64,000 nt of DNA from Fusibacter ferrireducens (GCF_015352425.1 NZ_JADKNH010000012.1:124001-188000), one strand, 5' to 3'. Positions 9,004 to 18,930 are shown, counted from the stretch's first letter. The notes: generated by a model not told the origin, from the letters alone. Program-made: numbers and translations.

Positions 9004-9783
9004 ATGTATGTTTTGGGAATTGATATTGGCTCTACCGCAAGTAAAGCCGTTGCGATGACAATGGATAAAAAGATATATGCCAAGGCCGTTGTGTCACACG
9101 GTACTGGTGCAATTGGCCCAAAGCAGGTCTATGAAAAAATTCTGTCAGAAAGTAAACTTGAAAAAAGTGAACTTAAGAGAATTCTTGTCACGGGATATGG
9201 CAGATTTGTATTTGATGATGCCGATAGTCAAAAGAGTGAGATCAGCTGTCATGCCAAAGGGGTACTTTATTTGTCACCTGATGTTCGAACAATTATTGAC
9301 ATTGGAGGACAAGACGTCAAAGCGATTCTTTTAAATGATAAGGGTATGATTACTAATTTTGTTATGAATGATAAATGTGCCGCGGGTACGGGTCGATTCC
9401 TAGATAATATGGCTAAGGTCTTAAATGTTAAAACGCATGAGCTTGGGGCCCTTTCAGAGCACGCCACTGAAGTTGTAAACATTAGCAATACTTGCACAGT
9501 GTTTGCAGAATCTGAAGTGATATCTCAGCTCTCAAAGAATGTGAGCGTTGAAAATCTAATTGCAGGGATTCACCAGTCTGTTGCCAAAAGGGTTTCGTCA
9601 TTGGTCTACAGAAATGGCATTGTAAAAGAGGTTGCTTTAAGTGGTGGCGTGGCACTTAATAAAGGTGTGGTTAAAGCCCTAAGCGAAGCACTTAAGCTTG
9701 AAATCATTGTCCATGAAGATTGCCAATTTTCTGGGGCATTGGGTGCGGCCTTGTTTGCCTTGGAAGAGATTGGACAGAAATAA
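9004..9783 (+). CDS. 2-Hydroxyacyl-CoA dehydratase activator (HadI/HgdC type)
   Basis: The ATP-dependent activator that drives one electron into the dehydratase. The 259-residue protein has the ASKHA phosphate loop YVLGIDIGSTASKAV at the N-terminus and a second DIGGQD phosphate motif. It also has the two cysteines that bridge the 4Fe-4S cluster in the dimer (NDKCAAGTG and SNTCTVFAESE), and ALSGGVALNKG near the C-terminus. The ATG at 9004 has GGAGG upstream; the TTG at 8989 lies in the ribosome-binding region. An extremely oxygen-sensitive enzyme family, which supports an anaerobic host. Confidence 0.93.
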   Translation: MYVLGIDIGSTASKAVAMTMDKKIYAKAVVSHGTGAIGPKQVYEKILSESKLEKSELKRILVTGYGRFVFDDADSQKSEISCHAKGVLYLSPDVRTIIDIGGQDVKAILLNDKGMITNFVMNDKCAAGTGRFLDNMAKVLNVKTHELGALSEHATEVVNISNTCTVFAESEVISQLSKNVSVENLIAGIHQSVAKRVSSLVYRNGIVKEVALSGGVALNKGVVKALSEALKLEIIVHEDCQFSGALGAALFALEEIGQK

Positions 9784-9801
9784 GACCATTGAATGGAATG
9801 G

Positions 9802-9879
9802 CTGAATAAAGTCGCTGAATGAAGTCAATGAATAGACTCATTAAATAAAGCTATTGAATAAGGTCACTGACGAGAGCAA
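9802..9879 (+). repeat. Degenerate 13-bp tandem repeat, about six units
   Basis: Six consecutive 13-base units, best represented by CTGAATAAAGTCG, CTGAATGAAGTCA and TTGAATAAGGTCA, fill most of the 129-base gap between the activator and the first dehydratase subunit. Units share T-GAAT-A-G-C positions. There is no dyad symmetry and no coding potential over the whole tract. Confidence 0.75.
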
Positions 9880-9912
9880 CAATTTGAAGTGAGTTAGAGA
9901 GGAGTTGGATAG

Positions 9913-11181
9913 GTGAGTGAAGTAAAAGAGGTTAAACCAAAACGAGAATTGCCACTGTCTCGGATTATGGTTAATGAACAAACTGCACAAGTTTATGCAG
10001 AGGCATGGGCAGCTTCAGAAAAAGGCGAGCCCATAGGATGGTCAACGGCTATATTCCCTCAGGAACTCTGTGAAACCTTTGGTGTGCCATTGGTATATCC
10101 TGAGAACAACGCCGCTTCCATTTCTGCTAAGAAGCTAGGGGAACCGTTTATAGAGCATGCCGAAGGACATATGAGGTACCCGATAAATATTTGTTCTTAT
10201 GCAAGGCTTAATCTAGGCATGGCTGACAAAATCATTGAGCCAGGATGGGAAAAGGTAGAACCTGCAATGCCGGTACCTACATTTTTATGTCTTGCCAATA
10301 ACAGCTGTACTCAATTGATGAAATGGTATGAGAATTTATCGAGAAATTTAAATATACCGATTTTTTTTATGGACTGCTTATACAATTATGATGAAGAAGA
10401 GCCTGCACCCCATAAAATCAAGTATTTAAAAAAACAGCTAGAAAATAATATTAAGAAAATGGAAGTGCTTTTTAATAAGAAATTTGATTGGGATAAATTT
10501 TTAGAAGTACAGAAGAGATCTCAAATCAACAGAAAGCTCTTTAATGAAATCGTTGCATTAAACGCTAGAAAGCCTTCCCCAATGAATGGATTTGACTTGT
10601 TTAACTACATGTCTTGTCTGGTACTCTGTAGAGGGAAGGCATCAACCACCAGAATTTTTGAACAGCTCAAAAGAGAAATTGAAGCACATATTCAAAATGG
10701 CACATCCACCTATGGGTCAACTCCAGAAGCTTATCGCGTGCATTGGGAGGGCATTGCATGCTGGCCCAATCTGGGTTTCAATTTGAAAACCCTTAGAAAA
10801 TATGGTGTCAACTGTGTTATGAATGGTTATGTAACTGCATGGGATGTCGCTTACGAACCCGGAGATTTAGAGGGTATGGCTAAAGCCTATCAGTGCTCAT
10901 CTACCAACAGTTTTAGTACATCCAGCATTATGGATATGAGAACTAAGTCCATTGAGGCATTCGGCTGTGAAGGCATGCTTTGCCATGTGAATAGAAGTTG
11001 CAAACTCATGACATTTCACATCTTTGTTGGTAGAGATATGATTGAAGAAAAGGCTAAAATCCCATCCACTAATTTCGATGGGGATCAATCCGATACGAGA
11101 GTATTTAGTGAAGCCCAATTTGAAACGAGATTACAAGGACTTGTGGAAATCATGAAGGCGAATAAGGAGGCTGAACTCTAA
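9913..11181 (+). CDS. 2-Hydroxyacyl-CoA dehydratase, alpha-type subunit (HadB-like)
   Basis: A 422-residue subunit of the 4Fe-4S (R)-2-hydroxyacyl-CoA dehydratase, which eliminates water through a ketyl radical to give (E)-2-enoyl-CoA. The family pattern is seen in EPIGWSTAIFPQELCETFGVPLVYPEN near residue 35. Cysteines that can ligate the cluster appear at NICSYAR, NSCTQL and CQCS/CEGM-like positions. The start is GTG with GAGGAG 10 bases upstream; no ATG fits better. The stop overlaps the beta-subunit ATG by one base, so translation is coupled. Confidence 0.9.
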   Translation: MSEVKEVKPKRELPLSRIMVNEQTAQVYAEAWAASEKGEPIGWSTAIFPQELCETFGVPLVYPENNAASISAKKLGEPFIEHAEGHMRYPINICSYARLNLGMADKIIEPGWEKVEPAMPVPTFLCLANNSCTQLMKWYENLSRNLNIPIFFMDCLYNYDEEEPAPHKIKYLKKQLENNIKKMEVLFNKKFDWDKFLEVQKRSQINRKLFNEIVALNARKPSPMNGFDLFNYMSCLVLCRGKASTTRIFEQLKREIEAHIQNGTSTYGSTPEAYRVHWEGIACWPNLGFNLKTLRKYGVNCVMNGYVTAWDVAYEPGDLEGMAKAYQCSSTNSFSTSSIMDMRTKSIEAFGCEGMLCHVNRSCKLMTFHIFVGRDMIEEKAKIPSTNFDGDQSDTRVFSEAQFETRLQGLVEIMKANKEAEL

Positions 11182-12320
11182 TGAAGAAGATAGAGACCCT
11201 ATTAGATCGATTCGCATTTGTTGCAAACAAGCCAAGTGCTGTAATGAAGGTGTATTTAGAAGAGGGTAAGAAGATAGTGGGCTGTTTTCCGGTATATACC
11301 CCTCAACCGTTGATCACTGCTTCTGGCATGATTCCCATGGGGATTTGGGGTGGACAGATCACACCAACTGTGGCTGGCAAATATAATCCTATATTTACTT
11401 GTTCTATCATGAGATCGTGTTTGGAGTATGGGATGACTGGTGTCTACAAAGGCATGAGTGCTGTTATGATGCCAATGCTATGTGATACTTTTAGAGGTAT
11501 GAGCTCAAGTTGGAGAGCTGGTGTCAAGGAAATACCTTTAATTGCCTTTATTCATCCTCAAAATAGGTTGGACTCTGGCGCACTTGATTTTATGATTGAA
11601 GAATACAAGAGCGTACTAAAACGGCTGGAGGCACTATCAGGTGTTCAAGTAACCAATGCCTCATTGAATGCGGCGATAGATTTATATAATAGAAAAAATG
11701 CAGTCATGCAAACCTTCAATGAAGTTGCTAATGACCATCTTGATATTATCACGCCAACAGTGCGGCATCATGTTATGAAGAGTGCCACATTTTTAGAAGT
11801 TTCAGAAACCATTCAATTGGTAGGAGAGCTCATAGCCTTATTAAAAGCTCAACCGATACACAAGTGGACTGGTCATAAACTGATACTCACGGGTATTACA
11901 GCGGAGCCCGAAGCGCTTTTGAGCTTATTTGAAGAAAACAAGATTGCAGTTGTTGGAGATGATCTTGCTCAGGAATCCAGACAATATCGGACAGCGTATC
12001 CGGCTGGAGAGATGGCGTTCGAACGACTTGCCTCACAATGGTTAAACATAAAAGGGTGTTCCATGGCATATGAGGAAGATTCTCAATCTAGGGGGAAAAT
12101 GCTTGTGGATATGGCAAAAAAACAGGATGCAGATTGTATTGCCGTTTGCCTTATGCGGTTCTGTGATGTTGAGGAATATGATTATCCCTATATTTCTAAG
12201 GCTACAGAAAATGCGGGGTTGTACAGCTTATGCTTAGAAATCGATCAAAGTACTCAAGACAATGGGCAATCCAGAACAAAAATTCAAAGTTATGCTGAAA
12301 TGGCAGCATCATTAGTCTAA
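11181..12320 (+). CDS. 2-Hydroxyacyl-CoA dehydratase, beta-type subunit (HadC-like)
   Basis: The 379-residue partner of the upstream subunit, same fold. It shows KIVGCFPVYTPQPLITASGMIPMGIWGG near the N-terminus and FTCSIMRSCLEYG, then SMAYEEDSQSRGKMLVDMAKKQDADCIAVCLMRFCDVEEYDYPYI near the C-terminus, the positions where cluster cysteines occur. It begins at the last base of the alpha gene stop. With the activator and CoA-transferase it makes a complete dehydratase system. No acyl-CoA dehydrogenase or Etf genes follow, unlike the leucine-fermenting cluster of Clostridioides difficile. Confidence 0.9.
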   Translation: MKKIETLLDRFAFVANKPSAVMKVYLEEGKKIVGCFPVYTPQPLITASGMIPMGIWGGQITPTVAGKYNPIFTCSIMRSCLEYGMTGVYKGMSAVMMPMLCDTFRGMSSSWRAGVKEIPLIAFIHPQNRLDSGALDFMIEEYKSVLKRLEALSGVQVTNASLNAAIDLYNRKNAVMQTFNEVANDHLDIITPTVRHHVMKSATFLEVSETIQLVGELIALLKAQPIHKWTGHKLILTGITAEPEALLSLFEENKIAVVGDDLAQESRQYRTAYPAGEMAFERLASQWLNIKGCSMAYEEDSQSRGKMLVDMAKKQDADCIAVCLMRFCDVEEYDYPYISKATENAGLYSLCLEIDQSTQDNGQSRTKIQSYAEMAASLV

Positions 12321-12339
12321 GTTATAGGGGGGATTTTAT

Positions 12340-13731
12340 ATGAAGTTAAAGACGAGTTTATTAGAATCATTTATTCTGTTTGGGTTAATTGTACTTTTGA
12401 TTGTTGTCAGTGTGAGATTGGGATCAGGCCTTCAGGTGCCATTGCTCCTGAGTTGGATCATTATATTCACTTTCTGCAAGATGAAGAAGTTGGACTATGC
12501 TGAAGCGGAGAGGCGGGCTCTGGATGCCATTAGGGGTGCATTTGTCGTCATATTGATCATTCTGTCGGTGGGGCTACTGATTGGAGCATGGATTGCTTCG
12601 GGAACTGTTCCAACCATCATTTACTATGGCTTAAAAATGCTCAGTCCCAAACTATTCTTACCTGCGACAATGCTTATTTGTACCATTATGGCATTTGCAA
12701 CAGGCACTTCATATGGGTCTGCGGGATCTGGAGGTATAGCAATGATGGGGATTGGCACTGCTATGGGGTTCCCACCTGGAATGGTTGCAGGTGCGGTTAT
12801 CTGCGGCGCCTTATTCGGAGATCGGCTATCACCTTTGTCTGACTCTCCTAATTTAGCGGCGGCAATGGCAAATGCAGATCTATTTAAACATATCCGAGGG
12901 TCGTTATGGACGGCTATTCCACCTTATATTTTGAGCTTTATCCTATTTTCTATCTTAGGTCTAAGGTATTCTGAAGGGGCCTTTGATCAATCCACAATTA
13001 TTGACTATGGCAACGCCTTGGCTCAAAACTTTAGAATTGGCTTTGTGCCATTATTGCCGATCATTTTGGTGGTTGTTCTTTTACTCAAAAAGATGCCGGC
13101 CTTTCCAAGCATATCCATAGGAGGCGTAGCAGGCGCAATGGTTGCTATTTTCTATCAAGGCTATGTGCTCAAGGATGTCTTAAATATTTTGTATAAGGGA
13201 TTTTCAATTGACTCGGGGGTCATATTCATTGATAAGTTACTCAATCGTGGGGGAATATCCAGCATGATGGGACTTGCCGTAACGATTCTATTCGCAATCG
13301 GACTTGGGGGAATGCTTGAACATCTGGACATTTTAAATAATATTTTGAAACTCATTACCAAAAGAATTAATTCGACGGGAAGCTTGGTATTCGTTACGTT
13401 AATCGTTGGCTATGTTACAACAGCTTTAACCTGTACGATGGCAACTGGACAGGTTTTAACGGGTAAATTGATGGAACCCATTTTTAAGGAAAGGGGCATT
13501 GCACCTGAGATTCTTTCTCGAACGTTGGGAGATGCAGGTGTGCTGGGGGGCACTCTAATGCCGTGGCATACGACTTCGATCTTCTTTGCATCGACACTTG
13601 GAGTCACTTTCAGCGAATATTTTCTGTATGTGCCCTTTAACTATATAACCCCTTTTGTAGCCATCTTTCTAGCTTATACAGGCATTTCCATCAAAAAAAC
13701 AGAAATACTTGAAAACCAACCTGTACTATAA
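12340..13731 (+). CDS. NhaC-family Na+/H+ antiporter
   Basis: A 463-residue membrane protein with about 11-12 helices and the NhaC-type motifs TGTSYGSAGSGG and CGALFGDRLSPLSDSPNLAAA near residues 125-170, with charged residues in the membrane. NhaC relatives exchange Na+ for protons or for organic acids (malate/lactate type). Here it lies inside the amino-acid fermentation operon, 19 bases after the dehydratase, so import of the substrate or export of the product with ion exchange is plausible. GGGGGG precedes the start. Confidence 0.82.
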   Translation: MKLKTSLLESFILFGLIVLLIVVSVRLGSGLQVPLLLSWIIIFTFCKMKKLDYAEAERRALDAIRGAFVVILIILSVGLLIGAWIASGTVPTIIYYGLKMLSPKLFLPATMLICTIMAFATGTSYGSAGSGGIAMMGIGTAMGFPPGMVAGAVICGALFGDRLSPLSDSPNLAAAMANADLFKHIRGSLWTAIPPYILSFILFSILGLRYSEGAFDQSTIIDYGNALAQNFRIGFVPLLPIILVVVLLLKKMPAFPSISIGGVAGAMVAIFYQGYVLKDVLNILYKGFSIDSGVIFIDKLLNRGGISSMMGLAVTILFAIGLGGMLEHLDILNNILKLITKRINSTGSLVFVTLIVGYVTTALTCTMATGQVLTGKLMEPIFKERGIAPEILSRTLGDAGVLGGTLMPWHTTSIFFASTLGVTFSEYFLYVPFNYITPFVAIFLAYTGISIKKTEILENQPVL

Positions 13732-13753
13732 TAGATATAAAGGAGAATTAGAT

Positions 13754-14947
13754 ATGAATTTTGAATTTTCAAGAAGAGCAAATAATTCAGCAATATCTTT
13801 GATTCGCGTAATATCTCAAAAGGCTGTGGGCAATCCAGATTTTATATCCTTTGCAATCGGCAATCCTGCAAGCGATGGATTTCCAGTGGAAGGGCTTAAT
13901 CAAGCCAGTCAAAAAGCTTTTAAAGAAAACCCTATAGAAACACTCCAATATGGTGCTACAATTGGAGTACCTGCATTGCGTGAAAAAATATTGCAAATGC
14001 TCAAGGAGAAGAAATACATGACCCTTGAAGGCAATGATGTCATAGTCACAACGGGATCGCAATCTGGACTCAGTATTATGCCGCTTGTCCTGTGCAACGA
14101 TGGTGACGCTGTTATTTGTGACGAATTTTCCTTTACCAGTGCGCTCAATGCTTTTAAGGGCTGTGGTGCTAACTTAGTTGGTGTAAAAATGGATGGTGAT
14201 GGCATGAGTCCAGCAGATCTTGAAGAAAAAATCAAGGCCAATCCAAATGCCAAGTTTATCTATCTAATCCCTAATTTCCACAATCCTATGGGAATTACAA
14301 TTCCCTTTGAAAGAAGAAAAAAACTCTATGAAGTAGCGGTTAAGTACAACATGCCTATTTATGAGGATGATCCGTATGGAGAATTGATTTTCAGAGGAGA
14401 CCCGCAGCCCACGTTTAAGAGTATTGACACAGAAAATATCGTCGTCTATGCAGGTTCTTTCTCAAAGACCTTGGCGGCTGGATTAAGAGTAGGTTTTCTC
14501 TTCGGTCCAAGTGCATTTATTGGAAAAGCAACTGCTGCGAAGGGGTTCTTGGATTCTCAGACAGCTATTTTGAATCAGCTGATCGTTTATAACTTCTTAA
14601 AAGACAATGACTATGAAAGCCATATTGCAAAAGTTCAGAAGATTTATAAGGCCAAAAATGAACATATGCTGGCATGTTTAGATAAATATATGCATCCGGA
14701 TTGTAAGCGTACAAATCCAAATGGCGGCATGTTTGTTTGGATTACGATGCCAGATCATGTGGACTGTGAGGCCATGTTTGAAGACGGATTGAAGATGAAC
14801 CTTGGCATTGTACCTTCAAGAGGTTTTACAACCGATTGTAACAATCCCGGAAAATCCTTTAGAATCAATTATTCGGCACCAACTCTGGAAAAGATCAGCG
14901 AAGGCATCAAGCGATTTGGTAAATTGACGTATAAATATTGTAAGTAG
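13754..14947 (+). CDS. PLP-dependent aminotransferase, class I/II (MocR/LysN-like fold)
   Basis: A 397-residue fold-type I aminotransferase that would convert the amino acid to its 2-oxoacid. It shows FAIGNPASDGFP near residue 34, the NFHNPMG motif, YEDDPYGEL and the PLP lysine in YAGSFSKTLAAGLRVGF near residue 240. The ATG at 13754 follows AAGGAG; the longer frame from 13709 overlaps the antiporter gene and is rejected. Position directly before a D-2-hydroxyacid dehydrogenase gives the first two steps of the reductive pathway. 2-Aminoadipate and aromatic/branched-chain aminotransferases are the nearest relatives by pattern. Confidence 0.87.
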   Translation: MNFEFSRRANNSAISLIRVISQKAVGNPDFISFAIGNPASDGFPVEGLNQASQKAFKENPIETLQYGATIGVPALREKILQMLKEKKYMTLEGNDVIVTTGSQSGLSIMPLVLCNDGDAVICDEFSFTSALNAFKGCGANLVGVKMDGDGMSPADLEEKIKANPNAKFIYLIPNFHNPMGITIPFERRKKLYEVAVKYNMPIYEDDPYGELIFRGDPQPTFKSIDTENIVVYAGSFSKTLAAGLRVGFLFGPSAFIGKATAAKGFLDSQTAILNQLIVYNFLKDNDYESHIAKVQKIYKAKNEHMLACLDKYMHPDCKRTNPNGGMFVWITMPDHVDCEAMFEDGLKMNLGIVPSRGFTTDCNNPGKSFRINYSAPTLEKISEGIKRFGKLTYKYCK

Positions 14948-14970
14948 AAGCATTTTGGGAGGATTAGAAT

Positions 14971-15924
14971 ATGTATAAAGTCATAATTCCACAGGACATA
15001 ACAGAAAAAGGGAAACAATTTCTAAGAGATAAGGGTTATGAAGTCATCGTGGGACCTGGTGTTGAAGATGTGGAAGTCTATAAAGAAATTGTAAAGGATG
15101 CCGATGCACTGCTGGTTCGAACAGGACCATATCCAAAGGCCGTTATCGATGCCGCACCTAAGCTCAAAGTGATCGGGAGATTTGGTGTTGGAACAGATAA
15201 CATCGATGTGGATTATTGTACACAAAAGGGCATTTATGTGACTTTTACGCCCACAGCAAATGCACTTTCTGTAGCTGAGCACACTCTGGGGCTACTAATT
15301 ATGTGTGCACATCAAATGAAAGCATTGGATAAAGCAGTACAAGAGGGCAATTGGCATCTCAGAAACAAAGTGCCTACCTATAATATCGGTGGAAAGACAC
15401 TGGGCTTAGTAGGTCTTGGCAGAATTGGCGCTCATGTGGCTAAAATGGCTAGACTGGGGCTCAATATGAACGTGATTGCCTATGATTCTATGCGCCCTAA
15501 AAATGATGTCCCTGAAGGTATAAAGATGTGTGATAATATGGATGAAGTCTTTGAAAATTCGGATTTCGTCTCATTGCATATTCCTTGTACAGAAGATACA
15601 AAGGGTATTATCAATCAGGACATGCTTCGCAAAATGAAGCCTACAGCATTTTTAATCAATACAGGTAGAGGTGGCTTAATCGTAGAGCAGGACTTAGTCA
15701 ACGCCATTAAAGGTAAAATTATTTCAGGTGCTGCAATGGACGTTTTAATTGATGAGCCTCCAAAACCAGATAATCCCTTATTAAAATTGGATAATGTGAT
15801 CATAACACCACACAGTGCAACACTGACTCTAGAGACAATGGACTTGGTGGGCTTACATGCTGCAATGGGCATTCATTCCGTATTGAGCGGTCAAAAACCC
15901 GATTGGCCAGTGAATAAGATATAA
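14971..15924 (+). CDS. D-2-hydroxyacid dehydrogenase
   Basis: A 317-residue NAD-dependent D-2-hydroxyacid dehydrogenase expected to reduce the 2-oxoacid to the (R)-2-hydroxyacid used by the CoA-transferase. It has the nucleotide-binding TLGLVGLGRIGAHVA near residue 145 and the catalytic Arg region FLINTGRGG, followed by the DVLIDEPPKPDNPL glutamate and TPHSA histidine. Sequence resembles phosphoglycerate dehydrogenase too, and without context SerA would be the default name; the operon argues for the fermentative role. It ends the operon just before the second 73-nt hairpin. Confidence 0.87.
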   Translation: MYKVIIPQDITEKGKQFLRDKGYEVIVGPGVEDVEVYKEIVKDADALLVRTGPYPKAVIDAAPKLKVIGRFGVGTDNIDVDYCTQKGIYVTFTPTANALSVAEHTLGLLIMCAHQMKALDKAVQEGNWHLRNKVPTYNIGGKTLGLVGLGRIGAHVAKMARLGLNMNVIAYDSMRPKNDVPEGIKMCDNMDEVFENSDFVSLHIPCTEDTKGIINQDMLRKMKPTAFLINTGRGGLIVEQDLVNAIKGKIISGAAMDVLIDEPPKPDNPLLKLDNVIITPHSATLTLETMDLVGLHAAMGIHSVLSGQKPDWPVNKI

Positions 15925-15938
15925 ATAACACATAGAAA

Positions 15939-16011
15939 GGGTGTATCTACCCTAAAAGCTCAAGAGTCCTCGGCGTTGCCTGCGGATTGAGCTTTTAGGG
16001 TAGATACACCC
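15939..16011. repeat. 73-nt perfect-stem hairpin repeat, copy 2
   Basis: The same 25-bp perfect stem as the copy at 1928-2000, with two substitutions in the loop. It again lies between converging genes (hydroxyacid dehydrogenase and xylB). Confidence 0.85.
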
Positions 16012-16093
16012 TTATAGTTTTAGAAATTCATGAAGATAAAGGGTTTATGTTTGACTTGAAATCATACATTTAACCCAAAATCGTACATTTAAC

Positions 16094-17572
16094 TTAAAAC
16101 CAAGGTTCAAGTGCCTTGTAAAGACCTTGGTAGCGCTTGTATAGATCGCTATAGAATGCCACTTCGGTTTGTTCTGGTGTTATTGCATCCAGTGGCTTCA
16201 CAATTTTTTCGCAAGCGTCTTCAACACTTTCAAAGCTACCTACACCAACAGCAGCCAGTATAGCAGCTCCAAGTGCCCCGCCTTGGTCTGTGTTGATTCG
16301 GCGCACAGACAAGTTAAAGATGGTGGCGATGATTTTGAGCCAAAAGTCGCTCTTGGAACCGCCGCCAATAACTCTGATCTCATCCATTGGCACCTGAATT
16401 TCCCTTAAAATTTCAAGAGAATCTTTAAGTCCAAAGGCAACCCCTTCAAGGATGGCACGTGTGAAATGACCGCGTGTCGTGGTTGGTGTCATACCGATAA
16501 AAGTGCCTCTTGCATCTGGATTGGCATAGGGCGTTCTCTCGCCAGTCAGATAAGGCAGGAAAAGAACGTGTTGATCTGTTGTCGGAACGGCTTCTGCCTC
16601 AGCAAGCAGAGTTTCAAATGGAATATCTGCATGAACTGTATCCGTCCACCATTTAAGACAGTTTGCAGCTGAAAGCATAACCCCCATAGAATGATAGTGC
16701 CCATTGGCATGACAAAACGCGTGAAGCCTCAATTGATCATCCATGGCGAATTGATTATGAGCTGCAAAGACCACACCAGAAGTGCCAAGCGTCACAGAGA
16801 CGATGCCCTCTTTAACTGTACCTGTCCCAACAGCACCTGCTGCTTGATCTCCAGCACCACCAACAACGCGGATCTCATGAGAAATACCGGATAGACCCAA
16901 TAGTTCCAAAGCTTCGTCAGTGACAAGCCCAGTGACTTCATAGGATTCATAGAGCTCAGGCAACATATCAGAGGTAATGCCGATAAAATCACAGAGCGGT
17001 TTTGACCATGTTTTATTTTGAACATCTAAAAGGAGCATGCCGGAAGCATCTGAATAGTCTGTGGCATACGTGCCAGTCAGTTTAAAACGAATGTAATCCT
17101 TAGGCAATAAAATGTGCTTAATCTGACTGAAAACTTCAGGTTGATGTTTTTTAAGCCAAAGCAGTTTGGGTGCTGTAAATCCAGTAAGCGCTTGATTTGA
17201 AACGGTTTCTGCAAGACCAGATAAGCCAAAATGTGCAGTGATTTCGTCACATTCAGCTTGTGTTCTCTGATCACACCACAAAAGTGCCGGCGTTAAGACT
17301 TCGTTTGCTTCATTCAGTGCTACAAGACCGTGCATTTGACCACTAAAGCCAATACTTGCAATATCATCGGATTGAATCGACGGATTTTGAAGTAATTTTC
17401 GAACGGCCTCAAGGGTGCCTTGCCACCAATCTGCAGGATTTTGTTCAGCCCAGCCCGGTTTCGGATAGGCGATGGGATACTCCGCGGCGCCTTCTCCTAA
17501 AAGGTGACCGTTTTCATTGACGGCAATCACTTTAACCGATGATGTGCCAAGATCGATACCTAAAAAGATCAT
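16094..17572 (-). CDS. xylB: Xylulokinase
   Basis: A 492-residue FGGY-family sugar kinase that phosphorylates D-xylulose to D-xylulose 5-phosphate. The phosphate-1 motif GIDLGTSSVKV is at the N-terminus. SGQMHGLV, GGAGDQAAGAVG and VIGGGSKSDFW follow in the family order. It is the downstream gene of the xylA-xylB pair, 44 bases after xylA. The product enters the same pool as the araD product upstream in the window. Confidence 0.93.
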   Translation of the reverse strand: MIFLGIDLGTSSVKVIAVNENGHLLGEGAAEYPIAYPKPGWAEQNPADWWQGTLEAVRKLLQNPSIQSDDIASIGFSGQMHGLVALNEANEVLTPALLWCDQRTQAECDEITAHFGLSGLAETVSNQALTGFTAPKLLWLKKHQPEVFSQIKHILLPKDYIRFKLTGTYATDYSDASGMLLLDVQNKTWSKPLCDFIGITSDMLPELYESYEVTGLVTDEALELLGLSGISHEIRVVGGAGDQAAGAVGTGTVKEGIVSVTLGTSGVVFAAHNQFAMDDQLRLHAFCHANGHYHSMGVMLSAANCLKWWTDTVHADIPFETLLAEAEAVPTTDQHVLFLPYLTGERTPYANPDARGTFIGMTPTTTRGHFTRAILEGVAFGLKDSLEILREIQVPMDEIRVIGGGSKSDFWLKIIATIFNLSVRRINTDQGGALGAAILAAVGVGSFESVEDACEKIVKPLDAITPEQTEVAFYSDLYKRYQGLYKALEPWF

Positions 17573-17616
17573 AGGACCTCCTTTTTATACATTTTATGTG
17601 GATTGTATATTAGGCT

Positions 17617-18930
17617 TTATGCATTGAAAATAGCATCGTTTACAACGGATTCAAGCCATTCTTGCTTAGCGGATTCATTTTTAAGATTTTTATTATTGAG
17701 TGCGTAATCAGTGAGGTCGTCAAAACCAACTGTGCCTTCAATGATTTTTTGACCAATACCAGAGTTGTAGCTTGCATAGCGTTTTGCAACAAATGCATCT
17801 AGTGTGCCTTCAGTGATGATTTTATCTGCCACAAGGAGTCCCTTAGCAAACGTATCCATCCCTACAATATAGCCGATGAATAAATCTTCGAGTTCAAAAG
17901 AACCTCTTCTGAGTTTAGAGTCAAAATTCAAACCACCAGGTGCGATGCCTCCGTTTTTGAGAACTTCAATCATACCATAGGTAGCACTGTATATATTAGT
18001 AGGGAATTGATCTGTATCCCAGCCTAAGTGGTCATCGCCTTGATTGGCATCAATACTGCCTAGAACACCATTTATACGACAGAGATGAAGTTCGTGTTCA
18101 AAAGTGTGACCTGCTAGTGTTGCATGATTTGCTTCGATGTTGAGTTTGAAGTCATCTTGTAAATTGTATTTTCTAAGGAAGCCGAGAACAGTAGCAGTAT
18201 CGAAATCGTATTGATGTTTTGTTGGTTCTTTAGGTTTAGGTTCAATGAGAAGTTGTCCTGTGAAACCAATTTTCTTTTTATAGTCAACAGCCATTTGGAG
18301 GAAACGTGCATAGTTGTCGTTTTCAAGTGCCATGTCTGTATTCAAGAGAGATTCATAGCCTTCACGACCGCCCCAGAATACATAGTTTTCGCCACCAAGT
18401 CTATGCGTGATATCCATAGCTTTTTTTACTTGCGCTGCTGCAAATGCAAAAACATCAGCGTTACATGAAGTTGCAGCACCATGAACAAATCTTGGGTTAG
18501 AGAATGCGTTTGTGGTACCCCATAAGAGCTTGATGCCAGTTTCTTTCATAAGGCCTTCAATGTGATCTACGATGATATCTAAATTTGCAAATTTTTCTTC
18601 GAGTGAATCGCCTTCCGGTGCAATATCTAGGTCATGGAAACAGAAATAGTTGATGCCGAGTTTGCTCATGAGTTCAAAAGCTGCACTTGCTCTTGCCTTT
18701 GATAGTTCAAGACCTTCCAATTGATCCCAAGGGCGTTCAAATGTCCCTTGACCAAACATGTCCACACCTGCGCCAGTGAGTGTATGCCAGTAGCTTAAGG
18801 CAAATCTGAGATGTTCCTTCATCGGTTTGCCTGCAACCATTTTATCAGCGTCATAGTATTTAAATGCAAGTGGATTCTTAGAGTGACGTCCTTCAAAAGG
18901 AATTTTATCGATCGTACTAAAATATGACAT
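17617..18930 (-). CDS. xylA: Xylose isomerase
   Basis: A 437-residue class II xylose isomerase that interconverts D-xylose and D-xylulose with two divalent metals. [15 protein letters not shown] carries the catalytic histidine and aspartate, [21 protein letters not shown] and [17 protein letters not shown] contain the metal ligands, and GSIDANQGD and [14 protein letters not shown] follow. A longer frame starts at 19086, but MSYF at 18930 is the family start and has AGGAGG 8 bases upstream. It heads the xylAB operon and is preceded by the AraC regulator gene on the same strand. Confidence 0.95.
   Translation of the reverse strand: MSYFSTIDKIPFEGRHSKNPLAFKYYDADKMVAGKPMKEHLRFALSYWHTLTGAGVDMFGQGTFERPWDQLEGLELSKARASAAFELMSKLGINYFCFHDLDIAPEGDSLEEKFANLDIIVDHIEGLMKETGIKLLWGTTNAFSNPRFVHGAATSCNADVFAFAAAQVKKAMDITHRLGGENYVFWGGREGYESLLNTDMALENDNYARFLQMAVDYKKKIGFTGQLLIEPKPKEPTKHQYDFDTATVLGFLRKYNLQDDFKLNIEANHATLAGHTFEHELHLCRINGVLGSIDANQGDDHLGWDTDQFPTNIYSATYGMIEVLKNGGIAPGGLNFDSKLRRGSFELEDLFIGYIVGMDTFAKGLLVADKIITEGTLDAFVAKRYASYNSGIGQKIIEGTVGFDDLTDYALNNKNLKNESAKQEWLESVVNDAIFNA

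Noticed and set aside
9802-9879. A small CRISPR array
   Set aside because: Units are 13 bases, contiguous without spacers and degenerate; no cas genes.
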